Origin: Nonomuraea sp. MG754425
GTDB lineage: Bacteria > Actinomycetota > Actinomycetes > Streptosporangiales > Streptosporangiaceae
DNA: 42,564 nt
Direction of reading: 5' to 3'
Assembly: GCF_021699195.1 (NCBI RefSeq)
Contig: NZ_SSXE01000074.1
Location: 1-42,564, forward strand
Below are positions 6,785-14,546 of this stretch, in pieces. A program made the position numbers and the translations under genes. Within the stretch, counting starts at the first letter, position 1. Every line of letters starts with the position of its first letter. The notes beneath the pieces were generated by a model. That model did no database searches. It was given only the letters and a program-made list of their open reading frames with translations, and was not told the DNA's origin.

Positions 6785-8335
6785 TTACTGCGGGTCGTCA
6801 CTCGACCATGTCGTCCCGGCGTCCGAGGTCGGGGACGCGGTGGGCGTCTCCGAGGCCGGCGGGTCGTCGGACGGCTGTTCGGGCAGCTCGTCGCCGGGCC
6901 ACGACAGCGAGCAGGTCGCGGTGCCGGCGCTCGAGGTGAAGGTGACGCGGCCGTCGCCGGATTCGTCCGGGACGGCGACCGTCACCACGACCGTCTCCGA
7001 GCCGCCCGCCCTGATCGAGCCGCTCGCCGGACGCGTGTCCAGCCCCTGCGAGGCCGTCGCCACCCAGGAGACCGCGGCGTTGCGGGCGCTGAGCCGGATC
7101 TCCGCCGCGCCGTCGATCGTCTCCGGGCAGGACACCGCGATCCGGGCGGCGGGCGCGGGCCTGCGGCGGGTGGCGGTGGGCGCGGGGGCCCGCCGGGTGA
7201 TCCGGCGCGGGGCCGCCGCCGGCGGCGTCACCCTGGCCTGCGGGGTGCGGCTCGCCGGCGTGCTCGGGCTGGGGGTCGGCGACGGCTCGTCCGCCTCGAT
7301 CGGCGGCTCCGTCGTGAGGTCGTCCTCCGGCGCGGACGTGGGGGAGACGGGCACCGGCCGCAGCGCGGTCGTGTCGGACGCGCCGCTCCCGCTGACCATC
7401 ACCACCGCGCCGGTCGCGGCGAGCAGGCACGCGCCCGCCAGCACGATCGGCGCCAGCCGCCGCGGCCGGCGACGGCGCGAGCGGCGATCGGCCGCCACCG
7501 GGAAGCCCGACCGGTCGAGGCCGTCGCTCCGGTCCGTGATCAGGACCCGGGTCTGGTCCAGCTCGGGCCGGACACACGTGTCGATCACCCGGAGGCGCAG
7601 CGAGATCGGCGGGTAGGCGACCGGCGCCAGGTCCAGCAGCCGCGCGGCCGGTACCAGACGGTGCCGCCGCTCGGTGCACACCTCGCACCCGCCGATGTGC
7701 CCCGACAGCCGCCGACGCAGCAGCGGGGTCAGCGGCCCCTCCCAGGAGTCCAGCATCGCCGACAGGTCGGGGCAGTGCGCCCGGCCGGTCCTGGCCAGCA
7801 CCACGGCCGCCGCGGCGTTCTCCAGGTGGTCGCGCGCCCGGCCCAGCCGGGTGGCCGACTGCCGGGAGGTCAGGCCGAGCACCGCCCCGACCTCCGACGG
7901 GGTCAGGCCGTGCCGCGACGACAGCTCCAGCACCTCGCGCTGGCCCCCGCTCAGCTCGCCCAGCGCCTCGTGGACCATGCCGGCCAGCTCGGGATCCTCG
8001 TGCCGATCGAACTCGGGCGACGGCAGGCCGCGGGCCGGGGTGCCGCCGGGGCGGCGGGCCGTCCTGGCGCGTGCCTGGAACCGGGTCAGCGCGTACAACC
8101 AGGCCCGCAGCCGGGCCGGCTCCTTCAGCCGGGACGCGCAGCCGTGCGCGGTGACCAGCGCGTCGTGCACGGAGTCGGCCGCCAGGTCGGCGTCTCCGGA
8201 CAGGTGGAAGGCGTAGGCGTGCAGGCGTTCGGCGTAGGAGTCGTAGAGCGTGGTGGGAGCGGCGGTGTCCGCGCGCCGCAGGGCCTCGACCAGCTCCTGG
8301 TCGTGCGCGCGATCGACGGTCGGCCATTCGGGCAC
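6785..8335 (-). CDS. ECF-type sigma factor fused to zinc-finger anti-sigma-like, membrane and extracellular segments
   Basis: The 516-residue protein starts with sigma-70 region 2 (about 24-92, LYDSYAERLHAYAF, WLYALTRFQARAR). Region 4 follows at 122-171 (GGQREVLELSSRHGLTPSEVGAVL). Next comes HxxxCxxC (H213, C217, C220), the zinc-binding pattern of ZAS anti-sigma domains, then an arginine-rich stop-transfer stretch and one membrane helix at about 294-316. Outside the membrane there is a Pro/Thr-rich stalk (about 320-405) and a small domain around 405-490 with two cysteines, ending in a Ser/Thr/Pro tail. Region 2 lacks the classic ECF wording in places, so promoter activity is not certain. GTG 8335 has GGAGGGG upstream. 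A membrane-tethered sigma factor released by proteolysis or signal binding is a natural reading. Confidence 0.8.
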   Translation of the reverse strand: MPEWPTVDRAHDQELVEALRRADTAAPTTLYDSYAERLHAYAFHLSGDADLAADSVHDALVTAHGCASRLKEPARLRAWLYALTRFQARARTARRPGGTPARGLPSPEFDRHEDPELAGMVHEALGELSGGQREVLELSSRHGLTPSEVGAVLGLTSRQSATRLGRARDHLENAAAAVVLARTGRAHCPDLSAMLDSWEGPLTPLLRRRLSGHIGGCEVCTERRHRLVPAARLLDLAPVAYPPISLRLRVIDTCVRPELDQTRVLITDRSDGLDRSGFPVAADRRSRRRRPRRLAPIVLAGACLLAATGAVVMVSGSGASDTTALRPVPVSPTSAPEDDLTTEPPIEADEPSPTPSPSTPASRTPQARVTPPAAAPRRITRRAPAPTATRRRPAPAARIAVSCPETIDGAAEIRLSARNAAVSWVATASQGLDTRPASGSIRAGGSETVVVTVAVPDESGDGRVTFTSSAGTATCSLSWPGDELPEQPSDDPPASETPTASPTSDAGTTWSSDDPQ

Positions 8336-8410
8336 GGATTCCCCTCCCCGCGGTCGGACACTCGGTCAAGCCCCACGCGGAGAGGACGCGGCCTCGTTCG
8401 GCCGGGTTCG

Positions 8411-8437
8411 CCCGCCATGCCCAACAGGCATGGCGGG
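8411..8437 (-). terminator. Perfect 10-bp hairpin after the VWA gene
   Basis: CCCGCCATGC (8411-8420) and GCATGGCGGG (8428-8437) form a perfect 10-bp stem with a 7-base loop, 17 bp past the stop of the minus-strand VWA gene. No T run follows, as is usual for actinomycete terminators. It would separate the VWA gene from the sigma-factor gene. Confidence 0.75.
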
Positions 8438-8453
8438 CCGGTCGGTCAGCGGG

Positions 8454-10229
8454 TCAGCCGTCGCAGTCGGGCGTGCAGAGACGGCGCTCCATGCCCCGCA
8501 GGAAGAAGTCACGGACCTGCAGGACGTCCTCGGCGATGTACGCCTCGCCGCCGGTGGCCTTGGCCATGGCCTCCATCCCCTGCTTGCCCTGCTTGGCGTC
8601 CGGCCCGAAGGCGATGAGCAGGATGCTGATCGGCCGCTTCGGGTTGTAGGTCTTCTTCAGGAACTGCAGCAGCTCGGCGTTCCCGACGCCGCCGTCGGGG
8701 TCGTCGTTGCCCGCGCCGTCGGTGAGGATCAGCAGGGTGTTGACCTTGTCCTCGGCGAACGTCTTGGTGAGCTGCGTGTAGGCCGCCTTGACCGTGTCGT
8801 TCAGCCCGGTGTCGCCCGTGGCCTTGGCCTGGAGGGTGGCGAACGTCCGGACCATCTGCTCCTTGCGCAGCGTGCCGTCGAGCGACTCGCTCAGCGGCCC
8901 GACGGAGACGAGTTCCTTCCAGTCCTTGCCCTGACCGTCGAGATGCGTGGAGAAGGACCACAGGCCCATCTCGGACCCGGCGGGGAAGAGCGCGAGGCCC
9001 TCGGTGGCGATCCGGTTGATGGCCTGCATGCGGGTCATGTTCGTGCCGGGGACGGGCAGCGCCATCGTGCCCGAGACGTCGAGCAGGGTGAGCAGGCGGG
9101 TGCCGAGGTTCAGCCGGGTCCAGGTCTGCACCATGCGGGTCACGGTCGGGCCGTCCGGCGGCTCCAGGGCCGCGGGGGTCTCGGGGGTGAAGCCCTTGTC
9201 CTCCGACAGCGCGTCACCGGCCTTGCCGTCCGTGCCGCGGAAGCCGGCGTCGCGCAGGATCTTCCCGGCCGACTCGCCGGTCAGGTTCTGCTTGAAGTCC
9301 GCGGCGGCCTTACGGACCTGCGGGTCCTTGGTGAGGATCGTGACCGGGTAGTCGAGGCTGAGCGTGCCCTCCTTGGGGTAGAGGGCGACCACCGGAGACT
9401 CCGGCTTCCTGGTGTTGTGGGCGTAGATGGCCTGCTCCGAGGCGACGCCCACCGGCACCCTGGAGCCCGACTTGACGGTGAGGCTGGCCAGCAGCGCCGT
9501 CGCGTCGGAGGCGAGCTGGCCCGACAGCTCCTTCAACGCGCCCACCAGCGCCTGGTCCTGCTTCGCCTCCCTGGCGGTGCCGGCCGCGGCGAGCAGCGCG
9601 GCCAGCCCGGCGGAGTTCTTCTGCGGGTCGAGGGCGAGCACCCGGACCTTCCTGCCGGGGCCGTCCACGTTGGCCACGTTCGCCGCCGAGACCATGGCGA
9701 CCCAGCTCGGCTCCAGCGCGCCGGAGAGCTTCGAGGCGGCCGACCGCGCCGCCGCCAGCACCACGGGGGAGCTCGCGATCGACCCCTCCACCTGCGGCAG
9801 CAGGTCGCCGGACGGGGTGTCGCGCAGGCTCTCCATGAGCAGGCTGGAGTCGGCCACCCAGAAGTCGGCCTCGGCCTTGCCCGCCGCGAGCGCGTTCGCC
9901 GTCCTGGCCGCCGCCTCCTTGGCCACCGTCACTTCGACGCACTTGCTGTCGATCGAGTGCATGGCCTTGTTATAGTTACTTGCGATCTTGCTCAGCGCGG
10001 GCTGGATGTCGGGGGTCGCGACCACGCGCAGCGGCAGCTTGCCGGCGGTGCAGTCGTGTTCGCGGGTGAAGACCACGAACGCGGCGACGCCGAGGAGCAC
10101 GGCCAGGGCGACGGCTCCGGCCAGCGGTACGAGCACCCTGCCGCGACCGCGTCTGGCGCGCCTGCGCGGTGGTGGTGGTTCGCTGGCTCGGTATCCGCCG
10201 TCGAGATCGTCTGTCCGGTGTCGCCCCAC
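8454..10229 (-). CDS. Membrane-anchored substrate-binding and VWA domain protein
   Basis: The 591-residue protein has a short cytoplasmic basic N-terminus, one membrane helix at about 31-54, and a large extracytoplasmic part. Residues about 65-335 resemble a periplasmic binding-protein fold (LRVVATPDIQPALSKIA, LDYPVTILT). Residues about 375-585 form a von Willebrand A domain with the MIDAS start DVSGTM (D384, S386, T388) and LILTDGAGNDD. Cysteine pairs near both ends (C60/C97 and the C-terminal LCTPDCDG) may form disulphides. Actinomycetes have many such SBP-VWA fusions of unknown ligand. The start is GTG 10229 with AGAGGA upstream. It lies upstream of the membrane-tethered sigma factor on the same strand but is separated by a terminator-like hairpin. 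Confidence 0.82.
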   Translation of the reverse strand: MGRHRTDDLDGGYRASEPPPPRRRARRGRGRVLVPLAGAVALAVLLGVAAFVVFTREHDCTAGKLPLRVVATPDIQPALSKIASNYNKAMHSIDSKCVEVTVAKEAAARTANALAAGKAEADFWVADSSLLMESLRDTPSGDLLPQVEGSIASSPVVLAAARSAASKLSGALEPSWVAMVSAANVANVDGPGRKVRVLALDPQKNSAGLAALLAAAGTAREAKQDQALVGALKELSGQLASDATALLASLTVKSGSRVPVGVASEQAIYAHNTRKPESPVVALYPKEGTLSLDYPVTILTKDPQVRKAAADFKQNLTGESAGKILRDAGFRGTDGKAGDALSEDKGFTPETPAALEPPDGPTVTRMVQTWTRLNLGTRLLTLLDVSGTMALPVPGTNMTRMQAINRIATEGLALFPAGSEMGLWSFSTHLDGQGKDWKELVSVGPLSESLDGTLRKEQMVRTFATLQAKATGDTGLNDTVKAAYTQLTKTFAEDKVNTLLILTDGAGNDDPDGGVGNAELLQFLKKTYNPKRPISILLIAFGPDAKQGKQGMEAMAKATGGEAYIAEDVLQVRDFFLRGMERRLCTPDCDG

Positions 10230-10299
10230 GGTGTCCTCTTAGGTGTTTTTTATGACCTTCCGGAGACCCTAGCGGGAGTTGCTCCGCAATACTCCGGGA

Positions 10300-10327
10300 A
10301 CGATACTCGGTGCGGTCTGTGTGGCAA
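10300..10327 (-). promoter_or_regulatory. Candidate promoter of the VWA gene
   Basis: On the minus strand TTGCCA (10327-10322), a 16-base spacer and TATCGT (10305-10300) resemble a housekeeping promoter. The RNA would carry a leader of about 60 bases. The rest of the gap 10230-10413 shows only loose inverted repeats (CCGGCC/GGCCGG at 10372-10404). Confidence 0.35.
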
Positions 10328-10413
10328 AACAGCCCTTTTGGTGCGACGATTACCCTCTGTGGTGACAGTTTCCGGCCAGCGTGACGGCTCCCGGGCGCGG
10401 CCGGCGTGATCGT

Positions 10414-11052
10414 TCAGTGGCAGCAGGCGTGACCGCGCCAGGCCCGTCCGCCCTCGCGTACGGCGACCGCCGCCAGCGCCACCGCCACCGCCGGATCCAC
10501 CCACCACCACCCGATCGTGTTCAGCCACAGCCCGGCCAGCACCCCCGCCGCCATGGCCGCGCAGATGAGGTTCTGGGTGCCCTCGCCGGACGTCGCCGCC
10601 GACGCCAGCCGCACGCCCAGCCGCCGCTTGACCATCCCCAGCACCGGCATGCTGACCAGGCTGAACGTCGTCACCACGATCCCCAGCGCGCTCGGGGCCG
10701 CCCGGTGCCCCGCGTCGAGGTCGTGCAGGACGTGGATCACCAGATAGGGCGCCAGCAGCCAGAAGCTGAGCGCCACCGCCTTCCTGGCGGTGCTCTCGGC
10801 GCTCTTGGACAGGGTGCGCGCGCCGGTGAACCGCCACACCACGATCAGGCTGGCCGCCGCCTCCACGAGCGCCGCCGTCCCCCACCCGATGAGCGCCACC
10901 GAGTGCGCGGCCAGCCCCGCGGCCAGGCCGAGCGCGCTCTCCACCCCCAGCCAGGCCAGCGTGGCGACGGAGAGCCGACGAGCGGTCCGCGCGGCCCGCA
11001 ACCATTCGGCTGACGCGGCCGGATGCTCCTGAATCCGCTGATCAGGCACCAT
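10414..11052 (-). CDS. Cation-efflux (CDF)-like membrane protein
   Basis: The 212-residue protein has five to six predicted helices. The segment GLAAGLAAHSVALIGWGTAALVEAA (in parts) matches the first conserved block of cation diffusion facilitators, where family members bind Zn or related metals. The usual Asp/His metal residues of the second block are replaced in part, and the cytoplasmic C-terminal domain of classical CDF proteins is absent. This is the short actinobacterial cation-transporter form. The protein ends in HACCH, which could bind a metal. I chose ATG 11052 with GGGGG upstream; a TTG at 11073 is also open. Metal specificity is unknown. Confidence 0.7.
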   Translation of the reverse strand: MVPDQRIQEHPAASAEWLRAARTARRLSVATLAWLGVESALGLAAGLAAHSVALIGWGTAALVEAAASLIVVWRFTGARTLSKSAESTARKAVALSFWLLAPYLVIHVLHDLDAGHRAAPSALGIVVTTFSLVSMPVLGMVKRRLGVRLASAATSGEGTQNLICAAMAAGVLAGLWLNTIGWWWVDPAVAVALAAVAVREGGRAWRGHACCH

Positions 11053-11200
11053 GAACCCCCGAACTCCCGGCAACCCGGCCGTCGACAGCGATACGTACCG
11101 TACCCACTACGCACCGTGGCCAGGAACGGCGAGGGCAAAGCGGGGTCAAGTTTCGGCCGCATAATGCTCACCGGGGATCATCCGCCGGGGGGAGAGATCA

Positions 11201-11971
11201 TTGCCGTTCACGCCCAGCCACATCGCCGCCGTGCTGCCGCTGATCGGGTCGCACCGCGTCCGCAGGTTCGTCGATCCGTGGGCGCTGGCGTTCGGCGCGA
11301 TGGTGCCCGACCTGCCGGTCTTCCTGACGTTCCTGCCCGACTACAGCGACTGGCACTCCTGGCTCGGCGTGGTCACGATCGACCCGCTCGCGGTGCTGAT
11401 CCTGCTCCCGCTCTTCCACCTCGTGCTGCGCGACCCGCTGATCGCGCTGCTGCCGCCCGCGCTCGCCGGCCGCGCCGCGCTCCTCGCGCCGCGCCGCCTG
11501 CGGCTGCTGCCGATGGCGGCCGGCGCCGTGGCCGGCGCGGCCACCCACGTCCTGTGGGACTCCTTCACCCACTCCACCGCCTCCGTCGAGTGGGGCGCGT
11601 GGCTGTCGGTCTCCGTCTTCGGCGTGATCAGGCTCTTCCGCCTGCTCCAGTACGTCTCCTCCGCGGCCGGCCTGGCCGTGCTCGTGTGGTGGGGATGGCG
11701 TGGCCTGTCCCGCATGGCGGCGGCCCCCGTGCCGGACCGGCTGCGCCTGCCGGCCCGCGCCCGCCTGGCCGTCCTCGTGGCGTCGGGTCTCGGCGTCGTG
11801 GCCGGGGCCGTGCTCTGGCCCCTCATCGACGAGCCGAACCCGAAGTTCGGCATCGCCGCCGTGATCACCAAGACCGGCGCGGGCACGGTGATCGGCCTGG
11901 TCCTGGTGCTGCTCTGCTACGCGGTGGTCTGGCAGGTCAGGCGGCGCGTGGCAGTATCGGAAAGTGCTTGA
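11201..11971 (+). CDS. DUF4184 family membrane protein
   Basis: The 256-residue protein opens with MPFTPSHIAAVLPL and has FGAMVPDLPVF, THVLWDSFTH and several hydrophobic helices. These are the hallmarks of DUF4184, whose His/Asp residues recall metal-dependent membrane hydrolases such as YdjM. The role is unknown. The start is TTG 11201 with GGGGGGAG just upstream. The stop overlaps the GTG of the methyltransferase gene by 8 bp, so the two are probably co-translated. The 148-bp gap 11053-11200 serves this gene and the divergent transporter; CATAAT at 11160-11165 is a possible -10. Confidence 0.8.
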   Translation: MPFTPSHIAAVLPLIGSHRVRRFVDPWALAFGAMVPDLPVFLTFLPDYSDWHSWLGVVTIDPLAVLILLPLFHLVLRDPLIALLPPALAGRAALLAPRRLRLLPMAAGAVAGAATHVLWDSFTHSTASVEWGAWLSVSVFGVIRLFRLLQYVSSAAGLAVLVWWGWRGLSRMAAAPVPDRLRLPARARLAVLVASGLGVVAGAVLWPLIDEPNPKFGIAAVITKTGAGTVIGLVLVLLCYAVVWQVRRRVAVSESA

Positions 11972-12779
11972 GTACGTAACCGACCCCGACGACCCGCGCC
12001 TGTCCGACTACACCCGCCTGCGGGACGTCGAACTGCGCAAGAGCCTCGAAGCCGAGCGCGGCCTGTTCCTGGCCGAGGGGGAGAAGGTGATCAGGCGGGC
12101 CGTCGGAGCCGGCTACCCGATCCGGTCCGTGCTGACCACCCGCCGCTGGCTGGCCGCGCTGGAGGACGTCCTCGGGGACGCCACCGTCTACGTGGCCGGC
12201 GACGAGGTCATGTCGCGGGTCGCGGGCTTCCCGGTCCACCGGGGGGCGCTGGCCTCCATGGAACGCCTGCCGCTGCCCACCATGGAGTCCCTCGTGAAGG
12301 GCCCCGCCCGCCGCCTCCTGGTCCTGGAGGACCTGGTGGACCACGCGAACGTCGGGGCGATCTTCAGGTCGGCCGCCGCGCTCGGGGTGGACGCGATCAT
12401 CCTGTCCCCCCGCTGCGCCGACCCGCTCTACCGGCGGGCGGTCAAGGTCGCGATGGGCGCGGTCTTCTCCATCCCGTACGCCCGCATGGACGACTGGTTC
12501 ACCGGCCTCGAACGGCTCCGCGCGGCCGGCTACCAGAGCCTGGCCCTGACCCCCGATCAGGGCGCCGCCCCCATCGACACCGTCGTGTTGCGCGAGCGGG
12601 TGGCGCTGCTGCTCGGGGCCGAGGGCGACGGCCTGTCCTCCCACTGGCTGCACGAGGCGGACCAGGCCGTGTGCATCCCCATGAGCCCCGTGGCCATGGA
12701 GGCCGGGGTCGACTCGCTCAACGTGGTGGCCGCCGCCGCGATCGCCTGCCACGGGCTGATGAGGTCGGCGGGCGCGTGA
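11964..12779 (+). CDS. SpoU/TrmH-family RNA 2'-O-methyltransferase
   Basis: The 271-residue protein has an N-terminal substrate-binding part (EAERGLFLAEGEKVIRRAV) and a C-terminal knotted SPOUT domain. The three SpoU motifs are visible: NVGAIFRSAAALG, LLLGAEGDGLS, and IPMSPVAMEAGVDSLNVVAAAAIA (in parts). The family uses S-adenosylmethionine to methylate ribose in rRNA or tRNA. The N-terminal FLAEGEKVI pattern is typical of the 23S rRNA methyltransferase and thiostrepton-resistance group, but the target nucleotide cannot be told. GTG 11964 overlaps the upstream stop. The protein ends 15 bp from a convergent gene, with no hairpin between. Confidence 0.88.
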   Translation: MLEYVTDPDDPRLSDYTRLRDVELRKSLEAERGLFLAEGEKVIRRAVGAGYPIRSVLTTRRWLAALEDVLGDATVYVAGDEVMSRVAGFPVHRGALASMERLPLPTMESLVKGPARRLLVLEDLVDHANVGAIFRSAAALGVDAIILSPRCADPLYRRAVKVAMGAVFSIPYARMDDWFTGLERLRAAGYQSLALTPDQGAAPIDTVVLRERVALLLGAEGDGLSSHWLHEADQAVCIPMSPVAMEAGVDSLNVVAAAAIACHGLMRSAGA

Positions 12780-12794
12780 TCGGCGGGCTCGGGG

Positions 12795-13091
12795 TCAGGG
12801 GTGGTCGTCCTTGAGCCATTCGGGGTAGTTGTCGATGTCGTGGCTGACCGGCTCGAAGTCGATCGGGGTCGCGGCGCCGGCGGCGCCGAGGTGCCGGCGC
12901 AGGGCGGGCAGGTGCTCGTCCGTGGAGATGAGCGTGAGCTGCCAGGCGGGGTCGTCGTGCTGGGCGGCCGGGCGGGGGAGCGCGGCGATGTCGATCGACG
13001 TGGCGAGCCCCGTCAGGAGGATGCCGTGCGCGAGCTCGGCCGCCCTCGTGTGAGTCTCGGTCGTCATGCGGACCTCGAAGAATTCCGCCAT
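12795..13091 (-). CDS. Small 98-residue protein, possibly CutA-like
   Basis: The frame stays open far upstream, but the gene starts at ATG 13091 (MAEFFEVRMTTETH) with AAGGA 10 bases before it. The pattern is a beta strand, a helix with AAELAHGILLTGLATSIDI, then AWQLTLISTDEHLPALRRHL. It recalls the ferredoxin-like CutA1 fold, but the typical Cys/His pattern of CutA is missing. That link is inference. It is transcribed in the same direction as the LacI regulator upstream, about 90 bp apart. Confidence 0.6.
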   Translation of the reverse strand: MAEFFEVRMTTETHTRAAELAHGILLTGLATSIDIAALPRPAAQHDDPAWQLTLISTDEHLPALRRHLGAAGAATPIDFEPVSHDIDNYPEWLKDDHP

Positions 13092-13127
13092 GAGGTTGTC
13101 CTTAACAGAGGGGAGGGGCAACACCCT

Positions 13128-13164
13128 ACCTGCGGAAACGAGAAAGGGACCGGATTTCGCGGGT
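13128..13164 (-). terminator. Imperfect hairpin after the LacI gene
   Basis: On the minus strand ACCCGCGAAA pairs with TTTCCGCAGGT around a 16-base loop, with one mismatch and one bulge, 20 bp beyond the LacI stop. It may end that transcript before the small 98-residue gene. Confidence 0.35.
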
Positions 13165-13183
13165 AATTCGTCCATAGTTGGTG

Positions 13184-14242
13184 TCACGGGTGCCGGTGGG
13201 CGGGAGGGGCGGTGGAGGCCCGGACGACCAGTTCGTGCGGGAACAGCCGCCGCTCGGGCCGCGCCGCGCTGCCCGCCAGGAGCAGCCGGCCCGCGGCCGC
13301 GCCCATCTCCTGCTTGGCCTGGCGGATCGTGGTCAGGCCCGCCTCCTGCGCCGCGCTGTCGGAGAAGCCCACCACCGACAGGTCGGCGGGCACCCGCAGC
13401 CCCAGGTCGGCGGCGGCGTCGAGGACGCCGAGGGCCAGCACGTCGGTGTTGGCGAGGATCGCGCTCGGCCGCGGGTCGCGGCCGAGCAGCGCGTGCCCCG
13501 CCCGCCGCCCCGCCTCGCGCGAGTTGCGCGCCACCTCGTAGAACGGCACCGCCGCCCAGTCGAGGCCAGCCTCCTCGCAGGCTCGCTGGTAGCCGCCGCG
13601 CCGCGCCCGCATGGCGGCGAACGACGCCGTCTCCTGCCGCTCGGGGCCGGCCCAGCCGGAGTGGCCGTCCTCGTGCAGCCCCACCATGACCACCCCGAGC
13701 CGGCGGTGGCCGAGGTCGAGCACGTGCCGCGCCGCCGCCGCGCCCGCCGCGGGCTCGTCGATGCCGAGGAACGGGTGCCCCGCCACATACGGCTCGTCCA
13801 CCACCACGACGGGCAGCTTCCTGGCCAGCACCTCCGCGAGGGCCGGATGCCCGTCGGGCAGCGACATCACGCAGAACGCGTCCACCACGGCGTCCCTGAC
13901 CGGGTCGCTGCGCCGGTCGCCGTGCGGCAGCGGCAGGATGAGCAGGCCCACGCCCGCGTCCTCCGCCGCGGTGGCCAGCCCCTGGAAGAACCCGATCGCG
14001 TACGGGTCGGCGAACGCGTACGCCAGTGTCTCGCTGAAGAGCAGGCCGAGCGCGCCCGCGCGGCCGAGCCGCAGGGAGCGGGCGGTCGGGTTGGGGCCGG
14101 CGTAGCCGAGTTCGCCGGCCACCTCCAGGATGCGCCGCCGCAGGCCGTCGCTGAGCTGGTCGGGGCGGGAGAAGGCGTACGACACGGTGGCCCGGGACAC
14201 GCCGAGGCGGTCGGCGATCGTCTGGAGTGTGACCTTGGCCAT
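13184..14242 (-). CDS. LacI-family transcriptional regulator
   Basis: The 352-residue protein has the LacI helix-turn-helix at 4-25 (TLQTIADRLGVSRATVSYAF) and hinge helix NPTARSLRLGRAGALGLLF. A periplasmic-binding-like sensor domain to the end includes ILANTDVLALGVLDAA and LSVVGFSD. Family members repress sugar-uptake or glycosidase genes and release DNA when a sugar binds. No sugar genes lie next to it. The nearest divergent gene is a 60-residue ORF, and the space between contains three palindromic sites, so it may control itself and that ORF. The effector is unknown. Confidence 0.9.
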   Translation of the reverse strand: MAKVTLQTIADRLGVSRATVSYAFSRPDQLSDGLRRRILEVAGELGYAGPNPTARSLRLGRAGALGLLFSETLAYAFADPYAIGFFQGLATAAEDAGVGLLILPLPHGDRRSDPVRDAVVDAFCVMSLPDGHPALAEVLARKLPVVVVDEPYVAGHPFLGIDEPAAGAAAARHVLDLGHRRLGVVMVGLHEDGHSGWAGPERQETASFAAMRARRGGYQRACEEAGLDWAAVPFYEVARNSREAGRRAGHALLGRDPRPSAILANTDVLALGVLDAAADLGLRVPADLSVVGFSDSAAQEAGLTTIRQAKQEMGAAAGRLLLAGSAARPERRLFPHELVVRASTAPPAHRHP

Positions 14243-14256
14243 GGTCCAACCGTAGC

Positions 14257-14268
14257 GGAGCGCTTGCC
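14257..14268 (-). promoter_or_regulatory. LacI-type operator candidate
   Basis: GGAGCGCTTGCC, 15 bp before the LacI ATG, resembles the central GGAGCGCTCC of actinomycete LacI/CebR operators, with a weaker right half. Its place suggests autoregulation. Confidence 0.4.
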
Positions 14269-14276
14269 CAAGCTTT

Positions 14277-14306
14277 CTTAATTGATTAAGATCTTAATTG
14301 ATTAAG
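14277..14306 (+). promoter_or_regulatory. Tandem AT-rich palindromes upstream of a small ORF
   Basis: CTTAAT-TG-ATTAAG occurs twice (14277-14290 and 14293-14306) with 2 bp between, so centres are 16 bp apart. Each has 6-bp arms. Such an AT-rich tandem dyad stands out in this GC-rich DNA and looks like a paired operator. The second copy runs into the AAGGAGG of the small ORF, so a bound protein would cover the promoter/leader region. Confidence 0.65.
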
Positions 14307-14315
14307 GAGGCTCGG

Positions 14316-14498
14316 ATGGATGCCATGCAAGTGCTCGCCCATCAGGCCGCGATGGGCTATCGCGACACCCTCGGGCAGGCGCTGCCCGGCGCGCCGCGCC
14401 GCCCGGACCGGCGGCCGGCGATCAGGGTGCGGTTGCGGCTGGCGTACTCGCTCAGATGGACGGCCGACCGGCTCGACCCGGCGTGCCGGGCCGCGTGA
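14316..14498 (+). CDS. 60-residue basic protein behind tandem operators
   Basis: ATG 14316 follows a perfect AAGGAGG by 5 bases, which supports translation. The protein is rich in Arg, Ala and Pro, starts MDAMQVLAHQAAMGYRD and ends with RLRLAYSLRWTADRLDP. There is no signal peptide or membrane helix. I do not recognise a family. It is divergent from the LacI gene and sits directly behind the tandem palindromes, so it is probably tightly regulated. Confidence 0.6.
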   Translation: MDAMQVLAHQAAMGYRDTLGQALPGAPRRPDRRPAIRVRLRLAYSLRWTADRLDPACRAA

Positions 14499-14509
14499 TG
14501 ATGCACAAT

Positions 14510-14525
14510 GTGATCGATTGATCAC
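14510..14525 (+). promoter_or_regulatory. 16-bp palindrome before the secreted-protein gene
   Basis: GTGATC-GATT-GATCAC is a perfect dyad with 6-bp arms, 12 bp past the small ORF stop and 11 bp before the GGAGG of the next gene. It could be a GntR-type operator or a short terminator; its position fits either. Confidence 0.45.
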
Positions 14526-14546
14526 GGGGTGTGTGCGGAGGATCCC

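Noticed and set aside
5041..6792. 13-bp repeat CTGACTTACTGCG at 5041-5053 and 6780-6792
   Set aside because: One copy is inside the acetyltransferase 3' end and the other spans the sigma-factor stop; the flanks do not match, so chance is the simplest reading.
12795..14249. 484-residue minus-strand frame joining the small protein to upstream sequence
   Set aside because: The upstream part is out of frame with the LacI gene it covers; the small gene has its own ATG and ribosome site.
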